Positions 1 to 11,100 of a DNA stretch of 64,000 bases are shown here, one piece after another. The position numbers and the translations under genes were made by a program. How positions within the stretch are numbered: position 1 is the first letter of the stretch; every line of letters starts with the position of its first letter. Source of the DNA: Fragum whitleyi (lineage: Eukaryota; Mollusca; Bivalvia; Cardiida; Cardiidae); contig OX411552.1 in the NCBI GenBank assembly GCA_948146395.1, positions 5,875,686 through 5,939,685 on the forward strand, given 5' to 3'. Under the pieces are notes generated by a model. That model saw only the letters and a list, made by a program, of their open reading frames with translations, did no database searches and had not been told where the DNA came from.

Positions 1-158
1 TAGTCTGTACGCATGCGTGGTATAACATATAAACCTCGACGTTTAAATGAAATAATGATCAAAATAAACCTTGGCTGGAAAGTTTATGGAAAATAAACCT
101 TCAAAAAATTTGAAAATCCAGCCTTCTGATTGGATGATGATATAGGACAAAGACTAAG
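1..158 (+). repeat. 158-bp direct repeat, left copy
   Basis: Starts TAGTCTGTACGCATGCG and ends GGACAAAGACTAAG. A near-identical copy lies at 1307-1464. Each copy is bounded by a short inverted pair, TAGTCT and AGACTA, so each could be a small MITE; alternatively the pair could be long direct repeats of one larger element. No coding content. Confidence 0.75.
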
Positions 159-286
159 TAATAGTTAATCGCTAATAATTGAAAATTAAACGATTTAAAC
201 AGCCGAAAGGAGGGAGCGTAGCGACCGACTGAGGCTGTTTTAATCGTTTAATTTTCAATTATCAGCGTTTAACTGACTTAGTCTTT
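149..286. repeat. long imperfect palindrome
   Basis: Arms of about 55 bp at 149-205 and 232-286, both carrying AAAGACTAAG at the outer end and GATTNAAACAGCC at the inner end. The GC-rich tip contains GGAGCGTAGCGACC. It overlaps the end of the left direct repeat, and the right direct repeat has no such palindrome. Confidence 0.8.
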
Positions 287-699
287 TTCCCGCCCTTTGT
301 ATTATTGGCAGCATTTTGCACGATTTACATGAAATAAGACGGAAACATTTATTACAACTAAACGCCCCTCTCTTTCCAAATAAGGAGGTCTTGAAAAATG
401 CACGTAATTATTGTGTTTTTCCTAAGATCCATTTGAGACGATAGTCATGCAGTATAGTTTGTTTTTATTTACCCGGCCGTTTTGTAGATAATCGAAAATC
501 TTATATTTTTTTCACTCTGTTTCGCACGTGCTGTCCCAAGTTTAAAATGCATACGGTATCGTATGTAATAATAGTCTTCATATTGATAAAATGAGCTAGT
601 AACTGTTTGTCAACTTGTTTGTGAAGGCATATCTAAGGACCCACAAAAATACTGTAGCCTGGTTGTAACTTACAAATGTAACCCGCAAATGAATTTTTC
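287..699. other. AT-rich stretch, no gene seen
   Basis: No convincing exon, ORF or repeat boundary was seen here. Confidence 0.5.
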
Positions 700-770
700 G
701 ACTCCGTCGGGATTCGAACCCGGGACCTCTGTGTCCCAAAGCGAGTGCTCTACCACGTCGCTATAAAAGC
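700..770 (-). mobile_element. tRNA-like SINE head or tRNA pseudogene
   Basis: On the minus strand there is a polymerase III A-box-like stretch (TAGCGACGTGGTAGAGCA) and a B box (GGGTTCGAATCCCG) at tRNA spacing. The D stem and anticodon stem do not pair well, so a working tRNA is unlikely. No recognised SINE body follows. It lies inside the region bounded by the two 158-bp direct repeats. The following 771-1306 holds no gene that I can see. Confidence 0.6.
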
Positions 771-1306
771 TAGCTTTTACGGCAAGGCAGTACAACCACC
801 CCTTATACACAACCCGGCTACAATACATTTTACACTTTTTTCAGTCTAGCGAAAAATGTTATAGTCCACGAAACTGAATCCAGGATATATTCATCCCAAC
901 TTCGTGGATGTTTTCTTATGTCGCTCAACTAACGGGGGTAGCCGACGAAAATTCATTTGACCTTTATTAATTTTGATGGTGTATAATACGCCTCATCTAT
1001 AGCCGTCATGATCAAGTAACGAGATTCGGGAAAATTTAGAGTGAGACAAACATAATTAAACGAGAAGATTGATGAAATAAATTTTAAGAAAAAAAATCCA
1101 TTGCACTGTTCAATTAGTTTTGTTTTGTGAGCGTTACGTTTCCTAATAATGTACAGGCACATAGGAGAGCCATTGTTCAAAAACAAATTCGACAAAGTAT
1201 CCGCGCCATACCAGATCAAAATCTAGTTAGAATATTCGTTATACACTTGTGCATGTGTTTTACGATTTTATCCTGTACTTATCGCGTGGTCATTGCATGT
1301 AGATTC

Positions 1307-1464
1307 TAGTCTGTACGCATGCGTTGTATTACAAATAAACCTCGACGTTTAAATGAAATAATGATCAAAATAAACCTTGGCTGGATAGTTTATGGAAAAT
1401 AAACCTTCAAAAATTTCCAAAATCCAGCTTTCTGATTGGATGATTATGCAGGACAAAGACTAAG
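1307..1464 (+). repeat. 158-bp direct repeat, right copy
   Basis: Near-identical to 1-158, with the same TAGTCTGTACGC start and GACTAAG end. It abuts the LINE-tail composite that begins at about 1460. Confidence 0.75.
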
Positions 1465-2660
1465 CTACATATAACTGTTGAAGTTACACGGATACGACAA
1501 CGAGCACTGTTTAACGGTAGAACCGAAGTTAGAGTTTTCGATAATTTTGTATGAAAGCAATGGAATATAATATCCATCTAAAGTTCGTTTCAATATCATC
1601 CTATAGTTCGTTTCAATACCTTCTACATAGGCACAGAGCTATACAGATTTGAAGAATTACATAACAAATACACATAAGAAAAAATGATGAGCCATTTTTT
1701 CATCTTACCTTTTTAACAATTTTGTATTCTAATACATGCATATACTTCACCAGAAAACAACCAACCAAACAAACAACAATGATAATAAAATGAAATGATA
1801 ATAAAGTCATACACCGAAAACTTGGTAGAGATGATCATTAACTAGAACAAGTGCATTTTTACCAAGCAGTCCAATGTTCGATTGCTCCAAATTCGGCGCG
1901 ACAGCCGGTGTACTCCCATGGGAAAGGGAATCGACGGTGTAAGGTAAATTAACTCTGCAATTATGAGCACTTGTAAAATCATCTTGATATAGATATTTAG
2001 ATATCGATGAGAAATGTGTAGTTCGACGAATTTAGTTTAAAAAACCTCGTTAAATATGCATTACACGGATACGACAACTCGTGGTATTTTTAGACTGGAA
2101 GAAAAGACAAATATTATGTAAATTCCGAATATCGGCTCATAATTTTGAAATTGAAAAGGGGCGACATTACAAAATTGAAGTAGAAGAAAGAATATGTAGA
2201 TCATGTCAATCTGAGGTAGAGGATGAAATTCACTTTCTCCTTAAATGCCCCAATCTTGAAGAAGAAAGGTCTTGAACACACTCCAAAATATTTTCCAAAT
2301 ACAAAAACCTATCAAACCTTAATACATATGAACTTTTTATTTGGTTGATGAGCTCAGAAGACGTTTTTATATTAAGAAATATTAGTAATTTACCCATTAA
2401 ACTCGTTGATAAAAGGAAATAATTTTAGTATAGTTATATATATATATATATATATATATTTATCCCTATCTTCAAACCATTGTGTGTAGCTATCTGTGAG
2501 CTAACGACAACGTGTACCTGTATGTGTTATCCCGGTTGACATGTTCATTTGTTTGATGTTTTTGTTAAAGTTTATTGGTTGTAAAATTTTCTGCTCAAAT
2601 TGGGCGCTTTCAATAGCAAATAAAGAATTTGTATTGTATTGTATTGTGTTGTATTACATT
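1460..2660 (+). mobile_element. LINE 3' end with zinc-knuckle remnant, copy 1
   Basis: A frame at about 2084-2275 ends in a cysteine pattern C-x2-C-x8-H-x4-C (ICRSC, then EDEIHFLLKCP), the C-terminal zinc knuckle found after the reverse transcriptase of many non-LTR retrotransposons. The frame closes at 2275. A (TA)n run is at 2438-2459, and the segment ends in AATAAAGAATTTG followed by a TTGTA-type tail typical of a LINE 3' end. No RT domain is present, so this is a 5'-truncated dead copy. The segment recurs at 26132-27553, where a MITE has inserted. Confidence 0.7.
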
Positions 2661-3410
2661 AATATACAAGTAAATGGGTTTTCTAGGGTCAGTTTCCTGA
2701 TTTACCCTTTTTTGGTATTGTAAAAAGCGGACAATTTACCGACAAACGCGGAACTTTTATATCATGTGATCAGCACGTGCAGATGTGAAAGATCAACTTT
2801 ACGATAATCTTATGAGGTGGTATAGTCTGCGATTTTCAACGATATTTTTGTGAAAGCCGTTTACGACCGTCTTAAATACAATCGTACGATAATTATAAGA
2901 TAAATCGTACTATATTTTTCTTGAAAGAGGCCCCAGATGTCCTATCTGTAATATGGAAAAGGAAAACGTACTACATATCCTCACAAGATGTCCATGTCTT
3001 TGTGAAATCAGAACATTTCGATTAATACGATTAAAGACATCATAGATTTTTATCTTGGTCAGTCCTTCTGGAAAATACACATCATGAAAAGCAGAATAGA
3101 CTCTTGCAACATACCAGGTCTAAACCCATCAGTATATTTAAGTCTAAATTCATCTTTTACATCATCTTTTAAACACAATATCTTATCTGATCAGCAGTTA
3201 AAGGATAATGTCTTCTATTCTCCTTATTATCTTTTCACTTTTATTCATTTCCAATTCCAATGCAAAACATTCTTTTAACTTATGTTGTACTGTCTTCTAA
3301 TGTCATAATTACTTTTAAGTATCTTAATATTTAAAACAGTCAATTTTTAGTGCTATGCATGTAGATTTTATCTTTTCTATTAAGTTTCAACAAGATTGGA
3401 TGCCAACCTG
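2661..3410 (+). mobile_element. second LINE 3' end, copy 1
   Basis: Around 2930-3010 a second, different knuckle can be read: CPICNMEKENVLHILTRCP, a C-x2-C...H-x4-C pattern. It is followed by a degraded reading frame and AT-rich 3' sequence. The junction with the preceding LINE tail is the same at 27.5-27.9 kb, so the two tails were joined before duplication. No RT domain is present. Confidence 0.6.
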
Positions 3411-3424
3411 CGGAGGAAAATGGA

Positions 3425-3735
3425 GGTTGTCAAATTACGGATTTCACGGAAATCACGGATAAAGGATATTTTATATAAATAACAAGGAATGAGTGGAATA
3501 TTACGGAAATCACGGAAATTTATTTGGTAAATTACAAAGATATCACGGATCACTGATTTTTCTATCATTGAAACCCGAGAAATCACGGAAATCTAAAACC
3601 GGAGGTTTAATAAATCACGGAAATCGCGGATTATCTTCAACCGGAAATTTCTTAAATCACGGACAATCTAGCCCTACACTAATAAATATCACGGAAGCAA
3701 AGAATTTCACGGAAATACTTTCCTTTTAAACATCG
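3425..3735 (+). repeat. array of short 'aatcacggaaat' repeats, left
   Basis: More than a dozen imperfect repeats of ATCACGG and ATCACGGAAAT lie in the same orientation with irregular spacing. A matching array at 4950-5165 lies on the other side of the Ulp1/PHD pseudogene. Such paired arrays are usual as subterminal repeats of DNA transposons. Confidence 0.8.
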
Positions 3736-3764
3736 GTTATCCAAAAAAGAAAATGAAATTTATT

Positions 3765-4060
3765 AAATAGTGGTCATGGAATACCGAATTTATTAAACAA
3801 GTCATCTATAAACAGATAAAAACGAGACTGCGCCGAGTTTTTATCTGTTTAAGATGACGAGTTTAATAAATTCTGTATTTTATGAACACAAATTTTATAT
3901 TCTATCTATGAAATGACCCGAATTTTTGCTAAAAAAACGTCATTTTTTTTTCAAATTCAACATTTCAATTTTCCGCGAAACTTTTAACGCCGTTTAAAAC
4001 TGACGTCACAATATATACTTTATAACGTCATTTTCGCGGTTACAAAGTAAGGTACATGTA
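3765..4060 (+). repeat. fold-back repeat family X, copy 1
   Basis: Contains GTGGTCATGGAATACC, then a palindrome at about 3796-3862 with a GACTGCGCCGAG tip, then GTTTAATAAATTCTG and a TGACGTCA-rich tail. Related copies lie at 16600-16960 and 48565-48960. Confidence 0.65.
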
Positions 4061-4107
4061 TTCAAAAATGTTCTAGTCCGATACCAAATGGTGCCTGTTG
4101 TCATTTA

Positions 4108-4900
4108 ATGGCAGTAAAACTAGCCATGAAAATGAATGTTAACAGTCAGACAAAAAACATCAACAGTGCTTTGTTACGGAAAACCATGAGGGTAAAAAAG
4201 AAACCAGGCAGAAAACAACCACTCCAGGGAGATGTTGATGACGTAATAGAAACAGAAATATCGGAAAATGATCGGAACATGATTAATTCTAGAGAAGAAC
4301 CGATGACAGTCACGGTGCCAGATATTGATGAAGAAATGGCCAATACATCTGATGCAACTCCAGCTAAACAAATACGTCGGAGTATTGAACACTCTTGAAC
4401 CAATCTGTCCACGGAATCTATAAATAGAATTCGCGGTGAATATGACAATGGGTGGCTAGACGACTCTGTAATTGACTTCGTATATAATATGTTAAGCAGA
4501 CAATCTCCTGACATTGAAGGATTGCAGCCGTGTGTATACGCTCAGAGGCCATGTTTCAAGCCCGTAAATGATTTCTTCATTCAGGTTTTGAACACCCACC
4601 CTAACACCGGAGGCAGTCAGTTACAGAGATTTTAGCATACCCTGTATAAGAGTGTTTGATAGTGGATATACCATGCGAGTTTCTTCAAGTATAGAAAAAA
4701 AGTGTGGCAAATTTAGTTAAAACACCACATAGCCACATTTACATGAGACTGTAGAACTGTAGAACTTGATTCCGAACGATGGTTTTTCATTCAATGTACT
4801 CAATGCCAGAGATGGTTTTATCCAGAATGTCAAGACATTAAATTGAATCAAAGACAAATCAAAAAGTCGAAAACAATCAAATGTTTAGATTGTAGACAAT
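4108..4900 (+). pseudogene. transposon-type Ulp1-like protease with PHD finger (dead)
   Basis: An open frame from 4108 is low-complexity and acidic and stops at TGA 4396-4398. The same frame continues downstream to 4635 and contains WLDDSVIDFVYNMLSRQ, then a GLQPC segment and FIQVLN. This is the layout of the N-terminal part of Ulp1/SENP-like (C48) proteases carried by animal DNA transposons. The expected His motif is broken by a frameshift near 4600. At about 4765-4896 a PHD-finger-like segment can be read (IQCTQCQRWFYPECQ, later KCLDC), with Tyr where the usual His stands. The catalytic core between the two is decayed. The flanking 'cacggaaat' arrays suggest that the whole 3425-5165 block is one transposon. 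A cellular SENP gene is unlikely given the stop, the frameshifts and the missing core. Confidence 0.65.
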
Positions 4901-4949
4901 AAAATTGTATTCATTGTCGATTTTGTTGACTGTATTGTTTTTGTTTAGA

Positions 4950-5165
4950 AATCACAGACAAGTCACTCACGGAAATCACGGACATATCATTCACGGAAAT
5001 CACGGAAATTTAATAAATTAGTGGCCAAAAGTCAACATTACAACACGGATTGTCGCGAAAAATCACGGAATTCACGGATATATTATTCTCGGAAATCATT
5101 TAAATGATAACGGAATCACGGAAATCTTTTTAAAGTTCGGTTGATATATTCGTGTCCGTGATTTC
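4950..5165 (+). repeat. array of short 'aatcacggaaat' repeats, right
   Basis: Repeats match the array at 3425-3735 in the same orientation. The last unit, GTGTCCGTGATTTC near 5150, is inverted. Probably the right subterminal region of the transposon that carried the Ulp1/PHD gene. Confidence 0.75.
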
Positions 5166-5299
5166 AAGTCTTCTACTTCTACCGCATAACGGTCACCGTC
5201 ATCAAATTGACTATTCCGCCGCGTATTAGGTGTGCGCTTATAAATTTATATCAAAATGGTTGTAAAAAGGTCTAAGAGTCACTAGTGCTAACTAATATA

Positions 5300-7640
5300 C
5301 AGTGAGGCTAAAAACAGTCAATATGTTTACACACGGTGAGCCTTGAATGCCTAAAGGCTCGGAGCAGACACTGTGCTGCTGGGTAAGGTGTTCCAGTCCC
5401 TGATTGGACGTGGGTAGAAAGACTCGGATCTGATGGATGTCCTACAGGATGGTATCTGGAAAGCTTTGCTGTTATTTCTTCTAGATGTTCTTGGTTTGGT
5501 ATGAGTTTGCCATTTGGGATATTTACTAGTCCATATGTGATTTTGTACATCATGGTAAGTCTAGCTGATTTTCTTCTTTCTTGAAGGAGTTTCCAATTCA
5601 GTTCTTCTAACATTTCATTTACAGATGATCTGTTGAGATGCCTGTTCACTACATATCTAGCTGCTCGGCGCTGCACCATTTCAATCTTTCTAATTTCATT
5701 ATTCAGATGTCGGTCTCAGGCTGTGCAGGCATATTCAAGGGATGGTCTCACTAATACTTTATAGGCTTTCTCCTTTATTGTTCTATTGTTGATGTTTATA
5801 TTTCGCTTCAAGAAACCTATTGTGCTGTTAGCTTTAGCGCAGATGTTGTTTATATGTTGGGTCCATTTCAAGTCAGAAGAAAAAGTAACTCCAAGATATT
5901 TAGCGGTTGAGACATGTTCCAGGGGATGATTTCTTAAGGTGTAGTTGTGTTTAATAATAGATCTGTTCTTGATGATCGATAACACACATTTTTCTGGATG
6001 GAAGTTCATGAGCCATTTGTTTTCCCAGTCTTCAAGCTTGGTTATATCACTTTGCAGTCGTTCACAATCCGTTTGGTTTGAAAGGGTTATGTATGCTATG
6101 GTGTCATCTGCAAAGAGTCTCACTTTAGAATACAGTCCAGTCGGAAGATCGTTAATGTAAAATAGAAATAGGCTTGGACCTAGAACACATCCTTGAGGCA
6201 CTCCTGAATCAACTGGCGCACTGTCAGAGTACTCGCCTTCGACTACAACACAGCCGCGGCAATAGCGCAGTTGGTAGCGCGTCGGACTTCTAATCCAGGG
6301 GTCTATATTCGCACGGGTTCGATCCCCGGCCGCGGCACTTATCCTTTCCGACATTTGTCTTCCACCAATGGGTAGATAATCGTAAACCTATGTGGAATAG
6401 AAACTGGAGGCTAGGAAAGGGATATGGTGGTAGTACTGGTGTGAGAAATATCAGGAATCCATCGTTTGGTGCCCCAGTCGTCGCGATATAACTGAGAGAT
6501 TGTTGAAAGCGACGTAAAACCCCAATTCAAATCGAATTCGACTACAACACGCTGGTCCCTGTGTGATAGAAAGTTTGATATCCATTTGTTGGTTTTACCT
6601 GTTATTCCATAGCATTTAAGCTTGTGTACTAATAAGGAGTGGCTAACTTTATCAAACGCTTTCGAAAAGTCCATTATTAACCATTGTCTAGATTTTGGGA
6701 TACATCGTCAATAAACTCTATTAATTGTGTTTCACATGAGACTCCTCTTCTAAAACCATGTTGTAGCGGATAGAGAATGTTATGTTTATCGGCATGAGTC
6801 ATAATGTGACTGGTCACAATATGCTCCATTAACTTGCAGGCTATACAGGTTAATGACACTGGCCTGTAGTTGATAGGGTCGAATCTTTTTCCTTTTTAAA
6901 ATATCGGGCAGATATTAGCTGATTTCCAAATTTTTGGAAGCTCACCACTTGTGTAAGAAACATTGTAAATAATCGTTAGTATGGGGGCAATGTCGGATGC
7001 CAGCTCTTTAATCACGAAGGGAGAGATGTTATCAGGTCCTGGGGCCTTGTTCACTTTCAAGTTTATTAGCAGTTTATAAACACCCCGTTCACTGATGGTA
7101 ATGTCTTGAATTTCAGTATAGTTCCGTGAGTTAGGCATTTTACAATGGTTTTGGAAATCCCCTGCTGTGAAGTTAACCTTGCTTGAGAAGGCTTTCTGAA
7201 ACCGTTTGTTCAGTATGTTTGCTTTGTCCTTTGCTTCTGTGAACAGCAGACCTTCTCGTTTCATAGGCGGAATAGAGTTGCCATCAGATTTTTTATGTTT
7301 AACAAAGGTCCAAAATCTTTTATTGCTATTTCCTTGCTGCTTTTCCTCAGATGTTTGGGTAACAATTCCATCTATATATGTCCAGTAGGCTCTACGAAGT
7401 TCTCTCTGGGTAGTTCTCTTGGCCATCTTAAACTTTTCCATGTCCCGAATATTGCCAGATTTCTTCATACGCTTGAAAAGTCTATCTCTGCTATTGATGA
7501 GTATCCTTATATTCATAATAACCCAAGGACACTTGTCTTTTGTTCGAGCTGTTTTTGTTGGTATGTTCCTTTTAATACTTTGTTCAAGTGTTTGTTGAAA
7601 AATAGCCCATAAATCATTTACGGGTTTGTTGAGGTTGTTT
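5300..7640 (-). pseudogene. non-LTR retrotransposon reverse transcriptase (Jockey/CR1-like), dead
   Basis: Read on the minus strand from 7640 down. A linker region comes first, then KAPGPDNISP and ICPIF (7050-6896), then NYRPVSLTCIA and LQHGFRRGVSCETQL (6870-6720), DFSKAFDKVSHSLLVHKL (from 6671), SGVPQGCVLGP, the catalytic FADDT (6102-6119), NPLEH-like and YLGVTFSS motifs, and a C-terminal QRRAARYV region ending RDWNTLPSS. These are the RT blocks of Jockey-superfamily elements. The endonuclease domain is missing, so the copy is 5' truncated. Breaks seen: a frameshift in an A-run at about 6895, a stop after DNG at 6677, a SINE insertion at 6252-6536, TGG to TGA after YACTA at about 5715, and a frameshift near 5400. 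It cannot move itself. Confidence 0.92.
6238..6550 (+). mobile_element. tRNA-derived SINE (family S) with 14-bp target duplication
   Basis: The element is 6252-6536. It is flanked by TTCGACTACAACAC at 6238-6251 and again at 6537-6550, a perfect 14-bp duplication, and it interrupts the reverse transcriptase between RVVVE and GEYSDS. The tRNA-like head carries an A box (TAGCGCAGTTGGTAGCGCG) and a B box (GGGTTCGATCCCCG). The body contains the family landmarks CGACATTTGTCT, ACTGGAGGCTAGGAAA and ATATAACTGA. The tail is short and AT-rich rather than (AATC)n. Confidence 0.93.
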
Positions 7641-7925
7641 CATACGGAGAAATTCTGGCCAAAAAGTCCATTAGGGATTGGGGACAAAAAAGCCCTATCT
7701 GCCCATTTGTCCGTCAATAAATCTCATCAAACTTGTCAGGGAACCGCTGCCTACCTCGTCTGTTTGGATAATTTGATTTTAATTGCAGGCATTGGTCATT
7801 CACAGCAACTCAACATGCCAGGTAGTATATTCTTGGTCCATAATGTTTCTCTGCATTACACGAAGCTTATGTATTCAAATCTTTACTCGTTCCGAGATAT
7901 TTTCAAAGTTTATTACTTGTATATT

Positions 7926-7956
<31 letters not shown>

Positions 7957-8871
7957 TACCATTAAAATTTTTAAACTTGCATGCAGAAATTCGGTCAAAA
8001 TTGTGATAAACTACGAAAATGAACCCCACCTAATTGCGAGTTAGAACCCCACATAAATCCTGAATCCGAAGCTATTAATATTATTATTTCAATATTATAA
8101 TCATCATTATTGTTATGCAAGATTCAACATGGTAATATAACCTCTTGAACATTAATTGACGGTCAAAATCTTGTTGTGCAAAGGAAAACGAATAAAGGGT
8201 TGACGTCCCATTTTAGATTTTGTATGTTAGGGGTAAAACGCGGCTTTTAACAGTTTTCAATCATATCTCGGAAACCGGTGCACCTTACAATATTTTCTTG
8301 GTATTTCATATTTGAAATATGTAAAATTTTGAATAATTACGGTCTACTGCATATATATTTTCCATTGTTTTATTGTGAATCCAGCGACATTACCACATAA
8401 AATATCTTGGAAGCGAACTGTAACCAAGCAATTAAGCAATTGCGACAGACAGAAGATTGGGGAAATAGAATAAACGCCGATCACACTACAGTGCAACCTT
8501 GTGTTCTTATAGTCTGTACAAATATTTTATAAACTCGAAGATTATCAAAATAATATCTAAAATATGGATTTTTCTATCCCACGAACTCCCTCAGGTTGTC
8601 CGTACGTTATGTCATAACGATATTGTGGACGAAATAATGCACATGCCCTTGGATTGTCCATTTCATTATTGACTGATAGCAAGATGTCATATAAACGAAA
8701 TACCCGAGTGTAAACAGCGGACTTGCAATTCATTGATTAGGGCTAAAGTGCAAAGCCGTGTGAGTGCGGATGACATAAACGTAAAAAAACTTTTACTTTT
8801 ATGTATCTCCAAATGTTTTTTCTGAGGTGGCTCAATCTTGTCCAGTAGTAGAAAATATATTTGTGACCCGT
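7641..8871. other. no gene seen; short GT and G runs
   Basis: A (GT)n stretch leads into a run of about 16 G at 7927-7957. Otherwise the sequence is AT-rich without a supportable exon. Confidence 0.5.
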
Positions 8872-9094
8872 AATGCGAAAAGGTACCATCTGGGAAGTGC
8901 GTAAAGTTTCGGCCCTAGTCAGACTGCGCGCATTGCATCGTGCTTATTTTCTGAATCTAGACTGATCAGTCTACCTTCCAGTGAAAGAATTTTTGAAATA
9001 GGACTTCTGGTTGATCTATGCTGGATCAAATATCTTTTTCAATCATTCAATTCACAGAATATCCGGATGGTCCCTTTTGGGGTGACGGGTCACA
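8872..9094. mobile_element. TIR element, family R, copy 1
   Basis: Starts TGTGACCCGTAATGC and ends GGTGACGGGTCACA, with inner inverted motifs CATCTGGGAAGTGCG and GGATGGTCCC. The TIRs match those of the elements at 61260-61514 and 62637-63206, which are flanked by TA. No coding capacity. The TA flank is lost here. Confidence 0.75.
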
Positions 9095-9998
9095 TCTATC
9101 AGTAAATTCTTCTTGCAAGTAAATAACTTAATTATCAGTTAAAATTGAAAAAAAAACTTTCGCGATTTATTTTTTGCAAATGTGAACAGCGCAAAAACTC
9201 AGATTAGCCTTTGCATTTCCACAGTCTGATTGAAATCTTCACGCACTTATTAATAAGCCATAAACTTTCTTCATCTCACTGTTATAAATAAGCTACATTC
9301 TAATCATCACTATCCAAAACCAGAGAATAATGTTGATGCTCTGCGTGACAGCCCAGAAAAGCTCAAGTTCTGTGTTGGAATTGTCAGGCACAAGTTCAAA
9401 TATTTCTGGTATCCTGTCAGTCAAGATATGAAGATGTAGAATTCAAGGGTTAAATAGATTATACTAAAATCCATCCCAAAAGGAAGCATCACAGGTGATT
9501 GTTTCAAAATATGTTTTGTAAAAAGGCTCCTGTATATGCTTATTCTAACAACAACAAGACACAGTACATATCTAATAAAACAAGTCTCCTGCAATTTATA
9601 TATCATCTTGTATCATCTTGATTATTTGAACATATAATTGAAAGGTATTATACGGTTCTTGATTTGTCAGACTTACAGAAATATTGGAAAGGTATTGGGA
9701 AAACGAAAAGATATTTCAATGTGAATGGTAACTATGGCGACCCAGGCGTGGATGGCAAATTTGGATAACTTATGAAGTTTTAATTACATGTAATGGTCAT
9801 TAATAAGGACATCTGGTATTTGGCCCATAATGTACAAGTAGTTTTAGAATGCAGATTCCTATACTATGAGATGACGCATTCCAGAGTCCTTGGCAAAAAG
9901 GTTTTGATAAGTATTTGTCAAAATTTCATCACTTATTTTTTTATTTTTTTTTTTTTTTAATTCTAAACTAGAGTCTAATACTTAATCAAAGTTCTCTC
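9095..9998. other. no gene seen
   Basis: AT-rich with a T-run at 9940-9958. No exon or clear repeat boundary. Confidence 0.45.
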
Positions 9999-10140
9999 CG
10001 ACTATCCCACACAGGACTACTATTATCAACCCATTGGTTGAAGACAAAAAGTCGAAAAGATAAAGCGCCGCCCTTCGGAAACAAACCCGGGACCTTTTGA
10101 ATGACAGTTCGACGCGCTACCACTCCGATATGACGGAGGC
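9999..10140 (-). mobile_element. SINE family S, 3'-truncated and degraded
   Basis: On the minus strand the tRNA-like head (B box near 10085-10095, A-box remnant near 10115-10135) is followed by the start of the family S body (CCAATGGGTTGATAAT). The remaining body and tail are missing. Confidence 0.75.
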
Positions 10141-10850
10141 TCGAGATTTCTTGACTGAAGACCAAACCTTTAAAGTTTTGAATTCTAGAGGGAAATTATG
10201 TCATTAAACGTTAACAAAAATGCCAAAGATAATCATAATTCTGTAATTTGAAAATATTGAGAGACGTTTTGTGACTGATGAGTTTGCATATTGACAAAGT
10301 CTAATTGCCATAGCGATTCATTCACGGACTGCTTTCATCCTACATGTACCACCATATTTCCTACAAAAAAAAAAAAAAAAAAAACAGAAAAAAAAACAAT
10401 TTGACCAATTCACTTTCATTAGATATTTATCAATAAGAATGTATTAGTTTTTAAAGGAGTGGCATTGATTAGCATCTTATCTCTGAGCCAGTCATTTTGA
10501 AATATGCAGATGTAGAGGTCGTTGATAATTCATACATGTAGGCATATATAATAATTTTAAGGAAAAATGACAACCCAAAATTACCCCAAAATTGTCAAAG
10601 AAAAGATGTTGGCAAGCAAATATTAGATACATGATAATAAATGATATTGGTATATCATCGGCGAGAGACTTAAACATCTTTTATATAGCTTGAAAAAACT
10701 GAGACGAGATGAGATTTTGGACGCTTACAGCCGATGATTTTAAAGACTTCCATGTAACCGGTAGAGAACCATGCTAATATTTATACCGCACTAATGATGC
10801 TAGGGTTGGGGGATATACTAGAGTCACCATGTCCGTCTGGTTGTCTGTCC
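10141..10850. other. no gene seen
   Basis: Contains an A-rich run at 10365-10400. No supportable exon. Confidence 0.45.
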
Positions 10851-10851
10851 G

Positions 10852-10945
10852 TCCGCAATACCGTCGTCACAGCGCAGTTTGTAGACTGTCAAACAAGAGG
10901 TCCCGGGTTCAATCCCCGACGGCGGTACTCATCCTTTCCGACTAT
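10852..10945 (+). mobile_element. SINE family S head fragment
   Basis: CAGCGCAGTTTGTAGACTGTC and GGGTTCAATCCCCGAC are the A-box and B-box regions of the family S head, with the anticodon arm partly deleted. The body stops after TTTCCGACTATTTGCC. Confidence 0.75.
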
Positions 10946-10984
10946 TTGCCTCTAAAATTGTCTAGTTTACAAATTAAAATTAGA

Positions 10985-11095
10985 TGGATAAGACTAAGAT
11001 CAGACTGTACATATGTGAAGGCTGATCTTTGCCTTTACCACCTTCCAAAACAAGAATATTCTAGATTCAGCATAACCGGGGTTAAACTTATTGGT
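10985..11095 (+). repeat. palindrome-headed short repeat (family G)
   Basis: A palindromic head (GATCAGACTGTACATATGTG, then GGCTGATC) is followed by a conserved tail with GAATATTCTAGATTCAGCAT. Related copies are at 36936-37000, 41964-42055, 58003-58065 and 61516-61600. Confidence 0.6.
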
Positions 11096-11100
11096 TTTGA

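Noticed and set aside
1..1464. A complete LTR retrotransposon bounded by the 158-bp direct repeats
   Set aside because: The repeats start TAGTC and not TG, there is no primer-binding site or polypurine tract, and no retroviral-type protein lies between.
4146..4514. Minus-strand 122-codon frame
   Set aside because: Shadow of the Ulp1/PHD pseudogene on the plus strand, which has recognisable motifs.
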